Shown here piece by piece: positions 54,077 through 62,340 of a DNA stretch of 64,000 nt. The DNA comes from Exilibacterium tricleocarpae. Its GTDB lineage: Bacteria; Pseudomonadota; Gammaproteobacteria; Pseudomonadales; Cellvibrionaceae. The stretch's first letter is position 1; the number at the start of each line of letters is the position of its first letter. Both the position numbers and the translations under genes were made by a program. The DNA is taken from contig NZ_ML660102.1 in the NCBI RefSeq assembly GCF_007004655.1, positions 62,001-126,000 of the forward strand, given 5' to 3'. A model generated the notes under the pieces. It ran no database searches. It saw nothing but the letters and a program-made list of their open reading frames with translations, and was not told the DNA's origin.

Positions 54077-54912
54077 GGGTTCGCAGCCCGGTACAGATAG
54101 ATGGCGGTCGGGTCGGCACTGAACTGCGAATAGGGAAAAGGTTCTGCCGAAACAGCACTGACACCTTGCCCCAAAAAACGTGGCACAATGGCACTGCCGG
54201 TTTGCGCATAAACCACCAGGGGGATGTTTCGACGTCTGGCGGCCGCCAGGATTTCATCGAAAGAGCCATTGCTCAGGGTCATACCCGTGGCGATAATAAA
54301 GTCCGCCTGCTCCAGCACCGGGCGCATATCCCGCTGCACAACCAGCCCGCCGGCAGTGCGCTGCATATTAAAATCACAGGGCAGGCAACGGGCACCGCGC
54401 GCCTCGATCGCCTGGACAATAGGGTTGACGACGCCGATCAGCCCTACGGCCTGGTCGGGCTCAATAGCCAGCAGACTGACAATCGCTTTATCGCGCGCTA
54501 CCGCCCGCGTAAACGGCGTGCCGTAGGGCAGCTCCAGCTCCCGGGCGCGATGGTCATCTCGATGAGGTAATACCACCCCCAAATAGGCATCGAGAGCGGC
54601 GACTCTGACGGGCAATCGAGCATCTTCCAGCAACGCGGCCAGCGATTGGCCGACCAACTCACGCGCGGCCACCTGCTCAAGTTGTTCGGCCTCGACGCAG
54701 CAGCCGCCGAACACCGCATTTACCCGCAGCAACAGGTAATAGTTGCGATACTTCTGCTCGGTCCCGGGAAACTGCGTGCTCTGATCGATCTCGAAGGCAC
54801 CCACCACCGGCAGTTCGCGCGGATCGATACCGAAGTGCCGCTGCAGGACACAGTCGATAAGCTGGTCAACGGTTTTGAAAGACTCGGCTGATGCGCTTGC
54901 ATTGGCGGTCAT
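54073..54912 (-). CDS. DUF364-like protein (putative heavy-metal chelation family)
   Basis: The 279-residue protein fits DUF4213 plus DUF364: an N-terminal alpha/beta region (about 1-105) and a Rossmann-like C-terminal domain (about 130-275) with VGLIGVVNPIVQAIEARG, FIIATGMTLSNGSFDEIL and LVVYAQTGSAIVPRFLGQGV, ending IYLYR. The family was named for a structural guess about metal chelation and its reaction is unknown. Here it overlaps an ATP-grasp gene upstream and an MFS gene downstream by 4 nt each, which places it in the biosynthesis of the exported compound. The family call is moderately sure. Confidence 0.7.
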   Translation of the reverse strand: MTANASASAESFKTVDQLIDCVLQRHFGIDPRELPVVGAFEIDQSTQFPGTEQKYRNYYLLLRVNAVFGGCCVEAEQLEQVAARELVGQSLAALLEDARLPVRVAALDAYLGVVLPHRDDHRARELELPYGTPFTRAVARDKAIVSLLAIEPDQAVGLIGVVNPIVQAIEARGARCLPCDFNMQRTAGGLVVQRDMRPVLEQADFIIATGMTLSNGSFDEILAAARRRNIPLVVYAQTGSAIVPRFLGQGVSAVSAEPFPYSQFSADPTAIYLYRAANP

Positions 54913-56201
54913 CGATGAACTCCCTTCGGTGGTGACTGGTCGGCGGCTTCGCTGTACAAGAGACGCAATTCACTCAGTGCCTGTTCAGCGAAACACCGCG
55001 CCTGATCGCCTTCGGAGTCCCGGCTGATGACATGCCCCAGGTAGCAGGCATTGTCGATGGGTGCTGCGATTTTCATGTCGCTCACGGCGGCTAGTCGCCA
55101 GCGCACGAGATTAGGATTTTGTTGCAGTTTTTCACCACCCTCGAGCGCCTTGAGAACACCTGCCGCGGGCGGCACGAGAAACTTAACGGCGGCGCTGCCG
55201 CGACAGTGTTCCAGACCGTCCAGGGCGGGCTGGCGATTCAGCGCCAGGTTGACATGGGTTTCCAGCAGGTCGATTCCCGTGACCAGTTGAATCAGTTCGG
55301 CGATAAAGTTACCGCCAGGTCTGGGGTTGATCTCGACCAGACGCGGACCCGCCGGGGTAAGTTTGACCTCTGTGTGACTGATGCCGTGATCGTGACCGAC
55401 AGCCTCTAACGCCTGGGTGACATAAGTCGTGACCGCCTCGGCCAGCCCTGCTTCCAGGCGGGCGGGAAACATATGGCCGTCCTCAATAAAGTAGGGAAAA
55501 CCGGTGAGGGACTTGTCGGTGATACCCACGATGGTGGTCTCTCCCTGAAATGTCACCGCCTCGACACTCACCTCATCGCCTTGCATAAATTCTTCCAGCA
55601 ACCACAGGGCGTCTCGTGCCTGGCCGCGAAAGTTGTGGGTAAATGCCTGCAACTCCGTAAAGCCCTCCCGCAGTTGCGCCTCGCTGTCAATCAGTTTGAC
55701 AAAAGCACTGGAGGCGAGATCACAGGGCTTGAGAACCAGCGGATAACCAATGCGGTCTGCCGCCGCCACTGTCTCCGTCCAGTCGCTGGTAACCGCAAAC
55801 TTCGGGTTCTGTATACCGGCGCGCTGTAATGCCTGCCGCACCAGGTGCTTGCGCCGCTCCAGGACCACATTGGACGAGAAGGCCTGGGGCAGGTCGAGTG
55901 CCTGCGCTACCTGAGCCACGGTGTCGACGTAGTAATCACAAATGGTCGATACACCATCGAAATGCAGCAGCCGATGCTGGGCCCGCAGTTGTTCGATCAA
56001 CGCGTCAATATCGTTGGTCTCAAGCGTCAGGATATTTTCCGCGTATTCGAAAATGGGATGCATCTGCGGCGATTTTTTATCGACATAGTGATCTTTGTTG
56101 CGGGTAACAAACGTGTAGGTGTGGCCGAGCCGGCGGATAGTGGCGGGAAACAGACGCCCGGTCCCCTCGACCCAGTTCTCAATAATCAGTAAATGCGCCA
56201 T
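54909..56201 (-). CDS. ATP-grasp carboxylate-amine ligase
   Basis: The 430-residue ATP-grasp enzyme has an N-terminal Rossmann-like region (LLIIENWVEGTGR), the ATP-grasp lysine in YPLVLKPCDLASSAFVKLID, LLEEFMQGDEVSVEAVTFQG and the Mg-binding VEINPRPGGNFIAELI. Such ligases activate a carboxylate as acyl phosphate and join it to an amine, making dipeptide-like amides. It is the first gene of the minus-strand operon, 68 bp downstream of the Zur-like site. It probably builds the backbone of the metallophore from the product of the divergent PLP enzyme. Confidence 0.88.
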   Translation of the reverse strand: MAHLLIIENWVEGTGRLFPATIRRLGHTYTFVTRNKDHYVDKKSPQMHPIFEYAENILTLETNDIDALIEQLRAQHRLLHFDGVSTICDYYVDTVAQVAQALDLPQAFSSNVVLERRKHLVRQALQRAGIQNPKFAVTSDWTETVAAADRIGYPLVLKPCDLASSAFVKLIDSEAQLREGFTELQAFTHNFRGQARDALWLLEEFMQGDEVSVEAVTFQGETTIVGITDKSLTGFPYFIEDGHMFPARLEAGLAEAVTTYVTQALEAVGHDHGISHTEVKLTPAGPRLVEINPRPGGNFIAELIQLVTGIDLLETHVNLALNRQPALDGLEHCRGSAAVKFLVPPAAGVLKALEGGEKLQQNPNLVRWRLAAVSDMKIAAPIDNACYLGHVISRDSEGDQARCFAEQALSELRLLYSEAADQSPPKGVHR

Positions 56202-56268
56202 GTGGATATTCAGCTCCTGTGAATGGTGGCACCCAATCTATCTCAGGCCCTTCCTCTTTTGTTTTTAC

Positions 56269-56286
56269 TTATGTTATAACATAACA
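56269..56286. promoter_or_regulatory. zur box: Zur-like operator in the divergent metallophore promoter
   Basis: TTATGTTATAACATAA (56269-56284) is a perfect 16-bp palindrome. The overlapping 15-mer TGTTATAACATAACA (56272-56286) matches the gammaproteobacterial Zur core TGTTATA-N-TATAACA at all but one of its 14 defined positions. It lies 68 bp before the ATP-grasp ATG and 62 bp before the kinase ATG, so one site could repress both operons when zinc is sufficient. Confidence 0.7.
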
Positions 56287-56347
56287 CTAACAAGATAACC
56301 GCTCAACCTCTCATTCTTCACAGGCTGGCGCACAGGCAATCCCAATC

Positions 56348-57256
56348 ATGCTGACGCTTACAGATCAAACCGCTACAGGCGGTGACCCCGGCACTCATAT
56401 CGGCGTCTGCAGAGGCGCTCTGGGAGAGCTGTATCAGGGCTTGTCAGCACACACTAACGATGAAATCGCCATAGTGTCGTCTTTGATTCCCAAATACAGT
56501 TGGGCTTACTTTACGCCGGACAACGGCCCCGAAGCCGGCAACAGAGAGGTGTTACTGGAAACGCCGGGCCGTTGTAAATCCTTTCGCGCTCTGGACATTT
56601 ACTGCCGATTGAAACGGCGGGCCTGGCCTGCAGGCAGGTGGCGGTTTAAGAGCGATCTACAAGTGGCGCGGGGTATGGCCAGCTCCACGGCGGATATCGT
56701 GGCGACGATACGATGCGCGGCGAGTTATTTCCGCCAGCCGGCCAGTACCGGCGACATTATCCAGGTGCTTTCCCAAATTGAACGCTCGGACAGTGTGTTT
56801 CTCGATCACCCCGTCCTGTTTTGCAGTTCGCGGCATCGGGTGCTGCGAGAGTTTGAAAAGGTACCGCCGATATATGCGCTGTATATGCACGAGGCAGACA
56901 AGGTTGAAACCGAAGGCACCAAGGGCAAGCTGGTGGACTACTACCGGCAACACAAACGCCACTACCTCGACTTGTCCCGGCACATGGAGCAGGCGTTGCG
57001 GACAAAAAATATCGCCGAAATATGCAGCGTATCCACCATGAGCTCCGAATTGTCACAGGAAATTTTACCCAAGCAGCACTTTCATGCGGTTTATCGAGCG
57101 ATGCAGCACTGCAAGGCCGACGGTGTGATCACCGCCCACACAGGGTCGGTAATCGGTTTGCTCTTTCGCCGCCCCCCGGACATACACTGCCTGGCATCGG
57201 TCGGCCGGCTTTTTAACGAGTTGGGCGGCCACTGCCAGTACACGGAGATAGGCTAA
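56348..57256 (+). CDS. GHMP-family kinase, PduX (L-threonine kinase)-like
   Basis: The 302-residue protein matches the GHMP fold: GALGELYQG near residues 23-31 and the phosphate-binding loop VARGMASSTADIVATI (about 106-121), in the form found in PduX-type L-threonine kinases. A late HTGSVIGLLF strand corresponds to motif 3. It would make an O-phospho-amino acid (Thr, Ser or homoserine), a good leaving group for the PLP enzyme encoded next, whose ATG overlaps its stop (TAATG). No cobalamin or propanediol genes are nearby, so a role in cobalamin synthesis is unlikely. Confidence 0.8.
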   Translation: MLTLTDQTATGGDPGTHIGVCRGALGELYQGLSAHTNDEIAIVSSLIPKYSWAYFTPDNGPEAGNREVLLETPGRCKSFRALDIYCRLKRRAWPAGRWRFKSDLQVARGMASSTADIVATIRCAASYFRQPASTGDIIQVLSQIERSDSVFLDHPVLFCSSRHRVLREFEKVPPIYALYMHEADKVETEGTKGKLVDYYRQHKRHYLDLSRHMEQALRTKNIAEICSVSTMSSELSQEILPKQHFHAVYRAMQHCKADGVITAHTGSVIGLLFRRPPDIHCLASVGRLFNELGGHCQYTEIG

Positions 57257-58308
57257 TGATTTTTCCGCACATATCAGATGCACTTAAAACACCGGCCATA
57301 GTCCATTTAAGAGACAATTTGTATTTGGCCCGCTTTGAGTCGATGAAAATCTATTCTACGCTCGCCGCGGTAAAAGAGCTGTTGGCGCGCGGACAAATCG
57401 GCCCACAGGATACGCTGCTGGACAGTTCCAGCGGCATTTATGCCTACGCCCTGGCCCTGGCCTGCCATAAATACGGACTGCGGTGTCATATCATCGCCTC
57501 GAAAACCGTAGACCCCACCTTGAAGTTGCAGTTGGAGTTGATGGGGGCGGTGGTGGAACCCGCGGCCTCGGCACCCAATTTGAAAATGGATCAGCAAAAT
57601 CGGGTCAAACGTATTGAAGAAATCCTGCGCACCCGTCCCGATGTGCACTGGATGCAGCAGTACCACGACGATATCCACTATCTGGGATATCGGGAATTTG
57701 CCGAACTGCTGGCGGGCGATTTTAACACGGAAAAAATTACGCTGGTCGGCGGCGTCGGCTCAGGGTGCTCCACTGGTGCCACAGCCAGCTTTTTGAGAGC
57801 CATGAACATCGATACCACACTGCATGGCGTACAACCGTTTGGCAGCGTTACGTTTAACTCGCAACATGTGGACGACCCCGATATCATCATTGCCGGCATC
57901 GGCAGCGCCATTCCCTTTAGAAATGTACACTATGACTTATATGATTTCATTCACTGGATTTCGTTTTCACACAGCCGCAGCGGCTCGGTGGAGTTGCTGA
58001 AAAACTACGGCGTCTTCGCCGGCTTGTCCGCCGGCTCCTGTCACACGGTAGCTCACTGGTGCCGGCAACTCGATCCGGATCAACCTTGTGTGTTTATAGC
58101 TGCGGACCTGGGTTACCGCTATCTGCACGCAGTTTATGAACAATATCGGGAATCGGCGGGCGTCGCCTCGCTCCAGCCGACAATGATTCAGTCGTTCGAC
58201 GAGATGCACCTGCACTGGTGCTGTATGCACTGGCAACGCAGATGTGATCCGGGTGCGGCGCCGGGTCGCGTCGCGACGGCGATACAAGCAACGGCGCCAG
58301 CAGTATGA
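57256..58308 (+). CDS. PLP-dependent beta-replacement enzyme, SbnA/cysteine synthase-like
   Basis: The 350-residue fold-type II PLP enzyme has the lysine in FESMKIYSTLAAVK (K31), the substrate loop DSSSGIYAYALALACHKYGL (equivalent to SSGNTG) and the glycine-rich phosphate loop GGVGSGCSTGATA. The closest functional parallel is SbnA, which couples O-phosphoserine with an amino acid to begin diaminopropionate synthesis. With the kinase upstream, a beta- or gamma-replacement on an O-phospho-amino acid is the most economical reading. The altered motifs place it outside ordinary cysteine synthases. Confidence 0.82.
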   Translation: MIFPHISDALKTPAIVHLRDNLYLARFESMKIYSTLAAVKELLARGQIGPQDTLLDSSSGIYAYALALACHKYGLRCHIIASKTVDPTLKLQLELMGAVVEPAASAPNLKMDQQNRVKRIEEILRTRPDVHWMQQYHDDIHYLGYREFAELLAGDFNTEKITLVGGVGSGCSTGATASFLRAMNIDTTLHGVQPFGSVTFNSQHVDDPDIIIAGIGSAIPFRNVHYDLYDFIHWISFSHSRSGSVELLKNYGVFAGLSAGSCHTVAHWCRQLDPDQPCVFIAADLGYRYLHAVYEQYRESAGVASLQPTMIQSFDEMHLHWCCMHWQRRCDPGAAPGRVATAIQATAPAV

Positions 58309-58328
58309 TTGTGTGAGTACCCGACACT

Positions 58329-59522
58329 ATGCCACTGACTCCAAGCGCTGATAACGCGCGCCTGCCCGTCCTGGATATCATGCGGGGCTTTGCCCTGTGC
58401 GGTATCATTTTTGCGAACCTGATGAGCTTTACCGGCTTTTACTCGCTGAATCTGTCCGCCATACAACAACTGCCATGGGCAGACAGGATCACCCTGTTCT
58501 TGATCGACTGGCTTATAGAGGGGAAATTTTACACGGTTTTCTCAATCCTGTTGGGCGCCGGCTTCGCTTTGCAACTGGCGCGTTATTCCGGTCGCGAAGC
58601 CCGGTTTCGCGCCTTTTGGCGCCGGCGTATGCTGGTGCTTATGGCGATCGGCCTGCTCCATATGTTTCTCATCTGGCACGGGGATATCCTGACGCTCTAC
58701 AGCGTCCTCGGACTGTGCCTGCTGTGGTTTACCGGCCTTGCTGCCAGGCAGCTACTATTTGCTATCGTTATACTGCTGGCCCTGCCGCTCGCCATCCATG
58801 GGTTGTTGCTGGTAAGCATCGAACACAGCTTCTGGTCACTGCTCCGTCGCGCCGTCGATGCGCTGAAGCTTCAATTGGGATACAACGACGCGACGCTGCT
58901 GGCGCTGCGCACCTCTCCAAACAGTGCCGACGTTTTCTTTGCCAATGTGTTCAGCGCCATCCCGCGCCCGATGGCCTATCTGCAAACCGGTCGCCCCTTC
59001 CAGGTGCTGGGACAGTTTTTACTGGGTGTGTACCTGGCGCGGCATTTTCTGCTGGCCGAACGCCCGCCGGCGCTACCGAGTCGCAGCACCGTGCTGCAAC
59101 TGATGATCGGCGGACTGGTTTTAAGCGCCATCTACGCGGGCATCAAGGCCGCCACCGGCAGCCCATTCACGATAAATGGCCTGGGCCTGTTCCAGGGTGT
59201 TGTCTATCATACCGGGGCCACCCTGTTAGCCCTCGGCTATATGGGTATAATCGCCCGGTTGTGTCAAGCGCAAACACGACGGCCGATTCACAAGCTGGCC
59301 GTGCTGGGACGCCTGTCCCTGAGTCAATATCTGCTGCAAACGTCGTTATGCGTCTTGCTGTTTTACGGCTATGGCTTGAGCCTGATGGGCCAGGTGCCGT
59401 TCGTCGCCATCACCATCTTTGGTGCGGGCATTTTGGCCTTGCAATATTTCTGGGGAAAGTACTGGTTGACCCGCCACGCACAGGGTCCGATGGAGTGGTT
59501 GTGGCGCAAGTTGAGCAGGTAG
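58329..59522 (+). CDS. DUF418 (YeiB-like) membrane protein
   Basis: The 397-residue polytopic membrane protein has about ten helices and DUF418 motifs: LDIMRGFALCGIIFANL at the N-terminus, FSILLGAGFAL, and GRLSLSQYLLQTSLCVLLFY near the C-terminus. The function of the family is unknown; it is distantly related to acyltransferase-3 membrane proteins. It is 20 bp downstream of the PLP gene and thus the third gene of the plus-strand operon. A 378-codon frame overlapping it in another frame is a shadow. Confidence 0.85.
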   Translation: MPLTPSADNARLPVLDIMRGFALCGIIFANLMSFTGFYSLNLSAIQQLPWADRITLFLIDWLIEGKFYTVFSILLGAGFALQLARYSGREARFRAFWRRRMLVLMAIGLLHMFLIWHGDILTLYSVLGLCLLWFTGLAARQLLFAIVILLALPLAIHGLLLVSIEHSFWSLLRRAVDALKLQLGYNDATLLALRTSPNSADVFFANVFSAIPRPMAYLQTGRPFQVLGQFLLGVYLARHFLLAERPPALPSRSTVLQLMIGGLVLSAIYAGIKAATGSPFTINGLGLFQGVVYHTGATLLALGYMGIIARLCQAQTRRPIHKLAVLGRLSLSQYLLQTSLCVLLFYGYGLSLMGQVPFVAITIFGAGILALQYFWGKYWLTRHAQGPMEWLWRKLSR

Positions 59523-59545
59523 TAACGGGGTAATCCGCGAGCTAA

Positions 59546-59570
59546 AGCCCTGGGGGTGTCCTGCAGGGCT
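59546..59570. terminator. Hairpin in the convergent DUF418/permease junction
   Basis: AGCCCTG (59546-59552) pairs with CAGGGCT (59564-59570) over an 11-nt loop, between the stops of the two convergent genes and overlapping the permease stop codon. No T-run follows on either side, so termination is only likely, not clear. Confidence 0.35.
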
Positions 59571-60810
59571 ACTGAACCATTCTCGCACTCTTGTATATAT
59601 TTAACGAGGGCACAGCTGCTGCTACCGCCGTGGCCATGACAACTGTCAATAGTAAATAAAAAACACTTGCTGACATAATGTTGGACTGAATATACAAACC
59701 ATAACCGGAGGCTAAATAATCCCCGGCGGCAATCAGACATATATATAGCAATAAAACGCCGACTAAAGTGCTGACCAGAGTGATCAGCAACGCCTCTAAC
59801 TCTATCAACAGAAACAGGTATGTGGGTGAAGCGCCAATCACTCTGAGAAGTTGAACTTCGCGACTACGCTCCCGAATCGACGCCAACAACATAGCGCTCA
59901 GCCCTAATAGGGCCGCGATAAGGATAAGTACCGACACTAAGCGAAGTGTATTCTCCAGCACTTTCATCATTTGCCAAAGCTCCGACAACGCGACGCCGGG
60001 CAGTATCGCCAGCATGGGTTCCTTTGCATAATTATTGATATCTCTCTGTACCCGAAACGTAGCCACGCGAGATTTCAGTCCCAGCATAAACGCCGTAACG
60101 GTTTTCGGCTTGAGTTCGAGCTGCTCAATCTCATCTGCAGTGATATCACTCCCCGGCACTTTTACACCTTGCCGCCAGTCGATATGGATGGCCTCAATAC
60201 CTTCCAAACCAACGTGCAGCGTCTGGTCGACGGGTGTTCCTGTGGGCTCTAAAATACCGACGACCGTAAATGGACGGTCATCGTGCAGGCTAAAGCTGGT
60301 ACTGGCGATACCATGGGACAAAACCAGCTTCTCCCCCAATGAGTAACCGAGCTTTTTGGCCACATCAGAACCTATTACAACATCAAACACGCTGCTGAAG
60401 ACCCGACCTTTATCAAAGCTCAGGCTGTGCCGATTGCCATAGCTGAAGAACTCGAAATAATCTCGAGTGGTTCCCATCACACGATAGCCTTTATGTGAAT
60501 CACCAAGCGCAATAGGAATGGCCCATTTGACCTGTGGATTGGAAACAATATCCTCGAAAGATTCCCAGCGAATGTTATTCGTGGGAGAGCCTATGCGAAA
60601 TACTGAATACAGCAATAGATTGAGGCTGCCCGTTCTGGCACCAACGATAAGATCAACACCGGAAACGGTATTGGCAAAACTATCCTTGGCCTGATAACGG
60701 ATGTGTTCCACTGCCAATAAAACAAAAATACTGATGGTCATGGCCATCAGCGTGAGAATTGCCGAGCCTTTACGATTAAGCAGACTTTTTACCGCCAGCT
60801 TCATAAACAT
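59569..60810 (-). CDS. FtsX/MacB-type ABC transporter permease
   Basis: The 413-residue protein has one N-terminal membrane helix (AILTLMAMTISIFVLLAVEH), a large periplasmic domain of about 230 residues and three C-terminal helices, the MacB/LolCE/FtsX topology. Such transporters do mechanical work on periplasmic substrates rather than moving them through the membrane. It overlaps the ATPase stop by 1 nt. A similar ABC pair with a DUF3299 protein is Zur-controlled in Pseudomonas aeruginosa (PA4063-PA4066 locus, as I recall it). Confidence 0.9.
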   Translation of the reverse strand: MFMKLAVKSLLNRKGSAILTLMAMTISIFVLLAVEHIRYQAKDSFANTVSGVDLIVGARTGSLNLLLYSVFRIGSPTNNIRWESFEDIVSNPQVKWAIPIALGDSHKGYRVMGTTRDYFEFFSYGNRHSLSFDKGRVFSSVFDVVIGSDVAKKLGYSLGEKLVLSHGIASTSFSLHDDRPFTVVGILEPTGTPVDQTLHVGLEGIEAIHIDWRQGVKVPGSDITADEIEQLELKPKTVTAFMLGLKSRVATFRVQRDINNYAKEPMLAILPGVALSELWQMMKVLENTLRLVSVLILIAALLGLSAMLLASIRERSREVQLLRVIGASPTYLFLLIELEALLITLVSTLVGVLLLYICLIAAGDYLASGYGLYIQSNIMSASVFYLLLTVVMATAVAAAVPSLNIYKSARMVQ

Positions 60811-61490
60811 CAGCCGTCTCCGGTTAAACAGTTAATATCGGATAGCGCGTCAATTCGCGTGAAATAGCCAGACAGCGACATATCGTGGCTGACCAATACT
60901 AACGTGATATCGTAGGCGGTGACCAACGGCAGCAGTGTGGACATAAAATTATCGCGATTATCTTGATCAAGGGACGAAGTGGGTTCATCTGCTATCAACA
61001 ACCGAGGTTTATTGATAAGTGCTCGCGCGATTGCTACCCGTTGTTGCTGTCCGAAACTGAGTTTAGTGGCCTGTTTATATCGGGCATCGGGCGATATGTT
61101 TAATTTTGTCAAAAGCTCCTCTACCTCATCTTCCCTGGCATTTGCTCTTTGGTGTTTTGAAAACTGCGTGGCTAATAGAACATTTTCCATTGCATTTAAA
61201 TAGGGGATTAAATTGAACTGCTGAAACACGTAGCCAATCTGATTGGCTCGAAACCGATCACGTTGCCGCTGGTTCATTTTATCCAGGCGCTTACCGAGGA
61301 TTGACAATTCCCCCCCGGTAGGAGCGACTAAACCGCTGAGAAGATTGAGTAAGGTGGATTTTCCGCCCCCGGAGGGACCATGAATAAATACCTGTTCCCG
61401 AGGCTCTACAGTCCAGCTTGGGATATTGAGCACCGGCTTATCCGGCATATCGGGATAGGCAAAATGTACCTTATTAAGACTGATGGTCAT
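60810..61490 (-). CDS. ABC transporter ATP-binding protein (MacB/LolD type)
   Basis: It is 226 residues from the ATG at 61490 (MTISLNKVHFAYPD); the longer frame from 61535 would run into the Zur-like site. It has Walker A GPSGGGKST, the Q loop in YVFQQFNLIPYLNAMENVLL, signature LSFGQQQRVAIARAL, Walker B LLIADEPTSSLD and the switch His in LVSHD. It is coupled to the permease gene. The pair, with the divergent DUF3299 lipoprotein, probably forms a zinc-deficiency envelope system. Confidence 0.93.
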   Translation of the reverse strand: MTISLNKVHFAYPDMPDKPVLNIPSWTVEPREQVFIHGPSGGGKSTLLNLLSGLVAPTGGELSILGKRLDKMNQRQRDRFRANQIGYVFQQFNLIPYLNAMENVLLATQFSKHQRANAREDEVEELLTKLNISPDARYKQATKLSFGQQQRVAIARALINKPRLLIADEPTSSLDQDNRDNFMSTLLPLVTAYDITLVLVSHDMSLSGYFTRIDALSDINCLTGDG

Positions 61491-61532
61491 AACTTTGCCG
61501 GCGGGAGACTCCAGAGGGCAGATTGCAAAACA

Positions 61533-61555
61533 CAAATGTTGCAGTGTATCATTTC
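61533..61555. promoter_or_regulatory. zur box: Second Zur-like operator, between ABC and DUF3299 genes
   Basis: A 23-bp element with AAATGTT on the left and CATTTC on the right matches the enteric-type Zur consensus (GAAATGTTATA-N-TATAACATTTC) at 17 of 22 defined positions; the outer halves are conserved and the centre is degenerate. It sits about 43 bp before each divergent start (61490 minus, 61597 plus). Confidence 0.55.
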
Positions 61556-61596
61556 GCTCTTAGACTGGAAATCCCTGTCCCTGCCAAGGGTTAAAC

Positions 61597-62280
61597 ATGA
61601 ATACTATGTATCAATTGATCATCGGACTACTGGTGATGATATCCCTGAATGCTTGCGATAACACGGGCCCGCCGGAACAACTCCCGGGTGTAGCTGATCC
61701 GGAAGACAACATTCAGGAGGCATTTTTTAAACTGGGTGAGAAAGAAAAACCGATAGCCCACATCGCCGCCGGGAAAAAGCTACCTAAGAGCGCGTTTAAA
61801 ACAATCGAATGGACTGATCTGATGCCTAAAGAGGACTTGGATGCCCTACTAAATCCGCCTGGCTATGTCACCGATATCGAAGACGGTTCTGTTGAAGAGC
61901 AGATCAGCAGTCAAATTCAGAATACCATCGCCGCGGCGAGTGACGACCGCTACCAACAAGCACTCGTATCCACCCGCGTGGTCCCTAAAATGAACGGGCA
62001 GGCAATTCGAATCCCCGGCTTTATCGTACCTTTGGAATTTGATGATGAACAGACTATTACCCAGTTCTTTTTAGTACCATTCTTCGGTGCGTGCATTCAT
62101 TTGCCACCGCCACCACCCAATCAAATAGTCTTTGTCGACTACCCCGAAGGCCTAAAACTTACAGCGTTGTATGACCCGTTTTGGGTTTCCGGCGTTGTGG
62201 AAACCTCTTTAACTGAAAATGATATCGCGACAGCAGCATACTCGTTAAAAATGCAGTATTTTGAAGAATATACAGACTAG
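61597..62280 (+). CDS. DUF3299 lipoprotein
   Basis: The 227-residue protein has a lipoprotein signal (hydrophobic residues 5-19, SLNAC, lipid Cys about 20). The DUF3299 region is plain near residues 130-190: IRIPGFIVPLEF, FFLVPFFGACIHLPPPPPNQ and a conserved closing strand. The His/Cys in GACIH could bind a metal. The family is linked with MacB-like ABC transporters in zinc-responsive loci, as here, where it is divergent from the ABC pair. Its reaction is unknown. Confidence 0.88.
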   Translation: MNTMYQLIIGLLVMISLNACDNTGPPEQLPGVADPEDNIQEAFFKLGEKEKPIAHIAAGKKLPKSAFKTIEWTDLMPKEDLDALLNPPGYVTDIEDGSVEEQISSQIQNTIAAASDDRYQQALVSTRVVPKMNGQAIRIPGFIVPLEFDDEQTITQFFLVPFFGACIHLPPPPPNQIVFVDYPEGLKLTALYDPFWVSGVVETSLTENDIATAAYSLKMQYFEEYTD

Positions 62281-62340
62281 CAAAACGCAATTACCGGGTA
62301 ATAATGCTACGAATTTAAATAGAGCCCCCGACATTGCCAC

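Noticed and set aside
56348-57256. Cobalamin-pathway L-threonine kinase (PduX proper)
   Set aside because: No cobalamin or propanediol genes are present; the coupled PLP gene and the divergent exporter and receptor operon fit small-molecule synthesis better.
58397-59533. A 378-codon open frame on the plus strand
   Set aside because: It overlaps the DUF418 gene in another frame; it is rich in Arg, Pro and Ala with no membrane or domain pattern.
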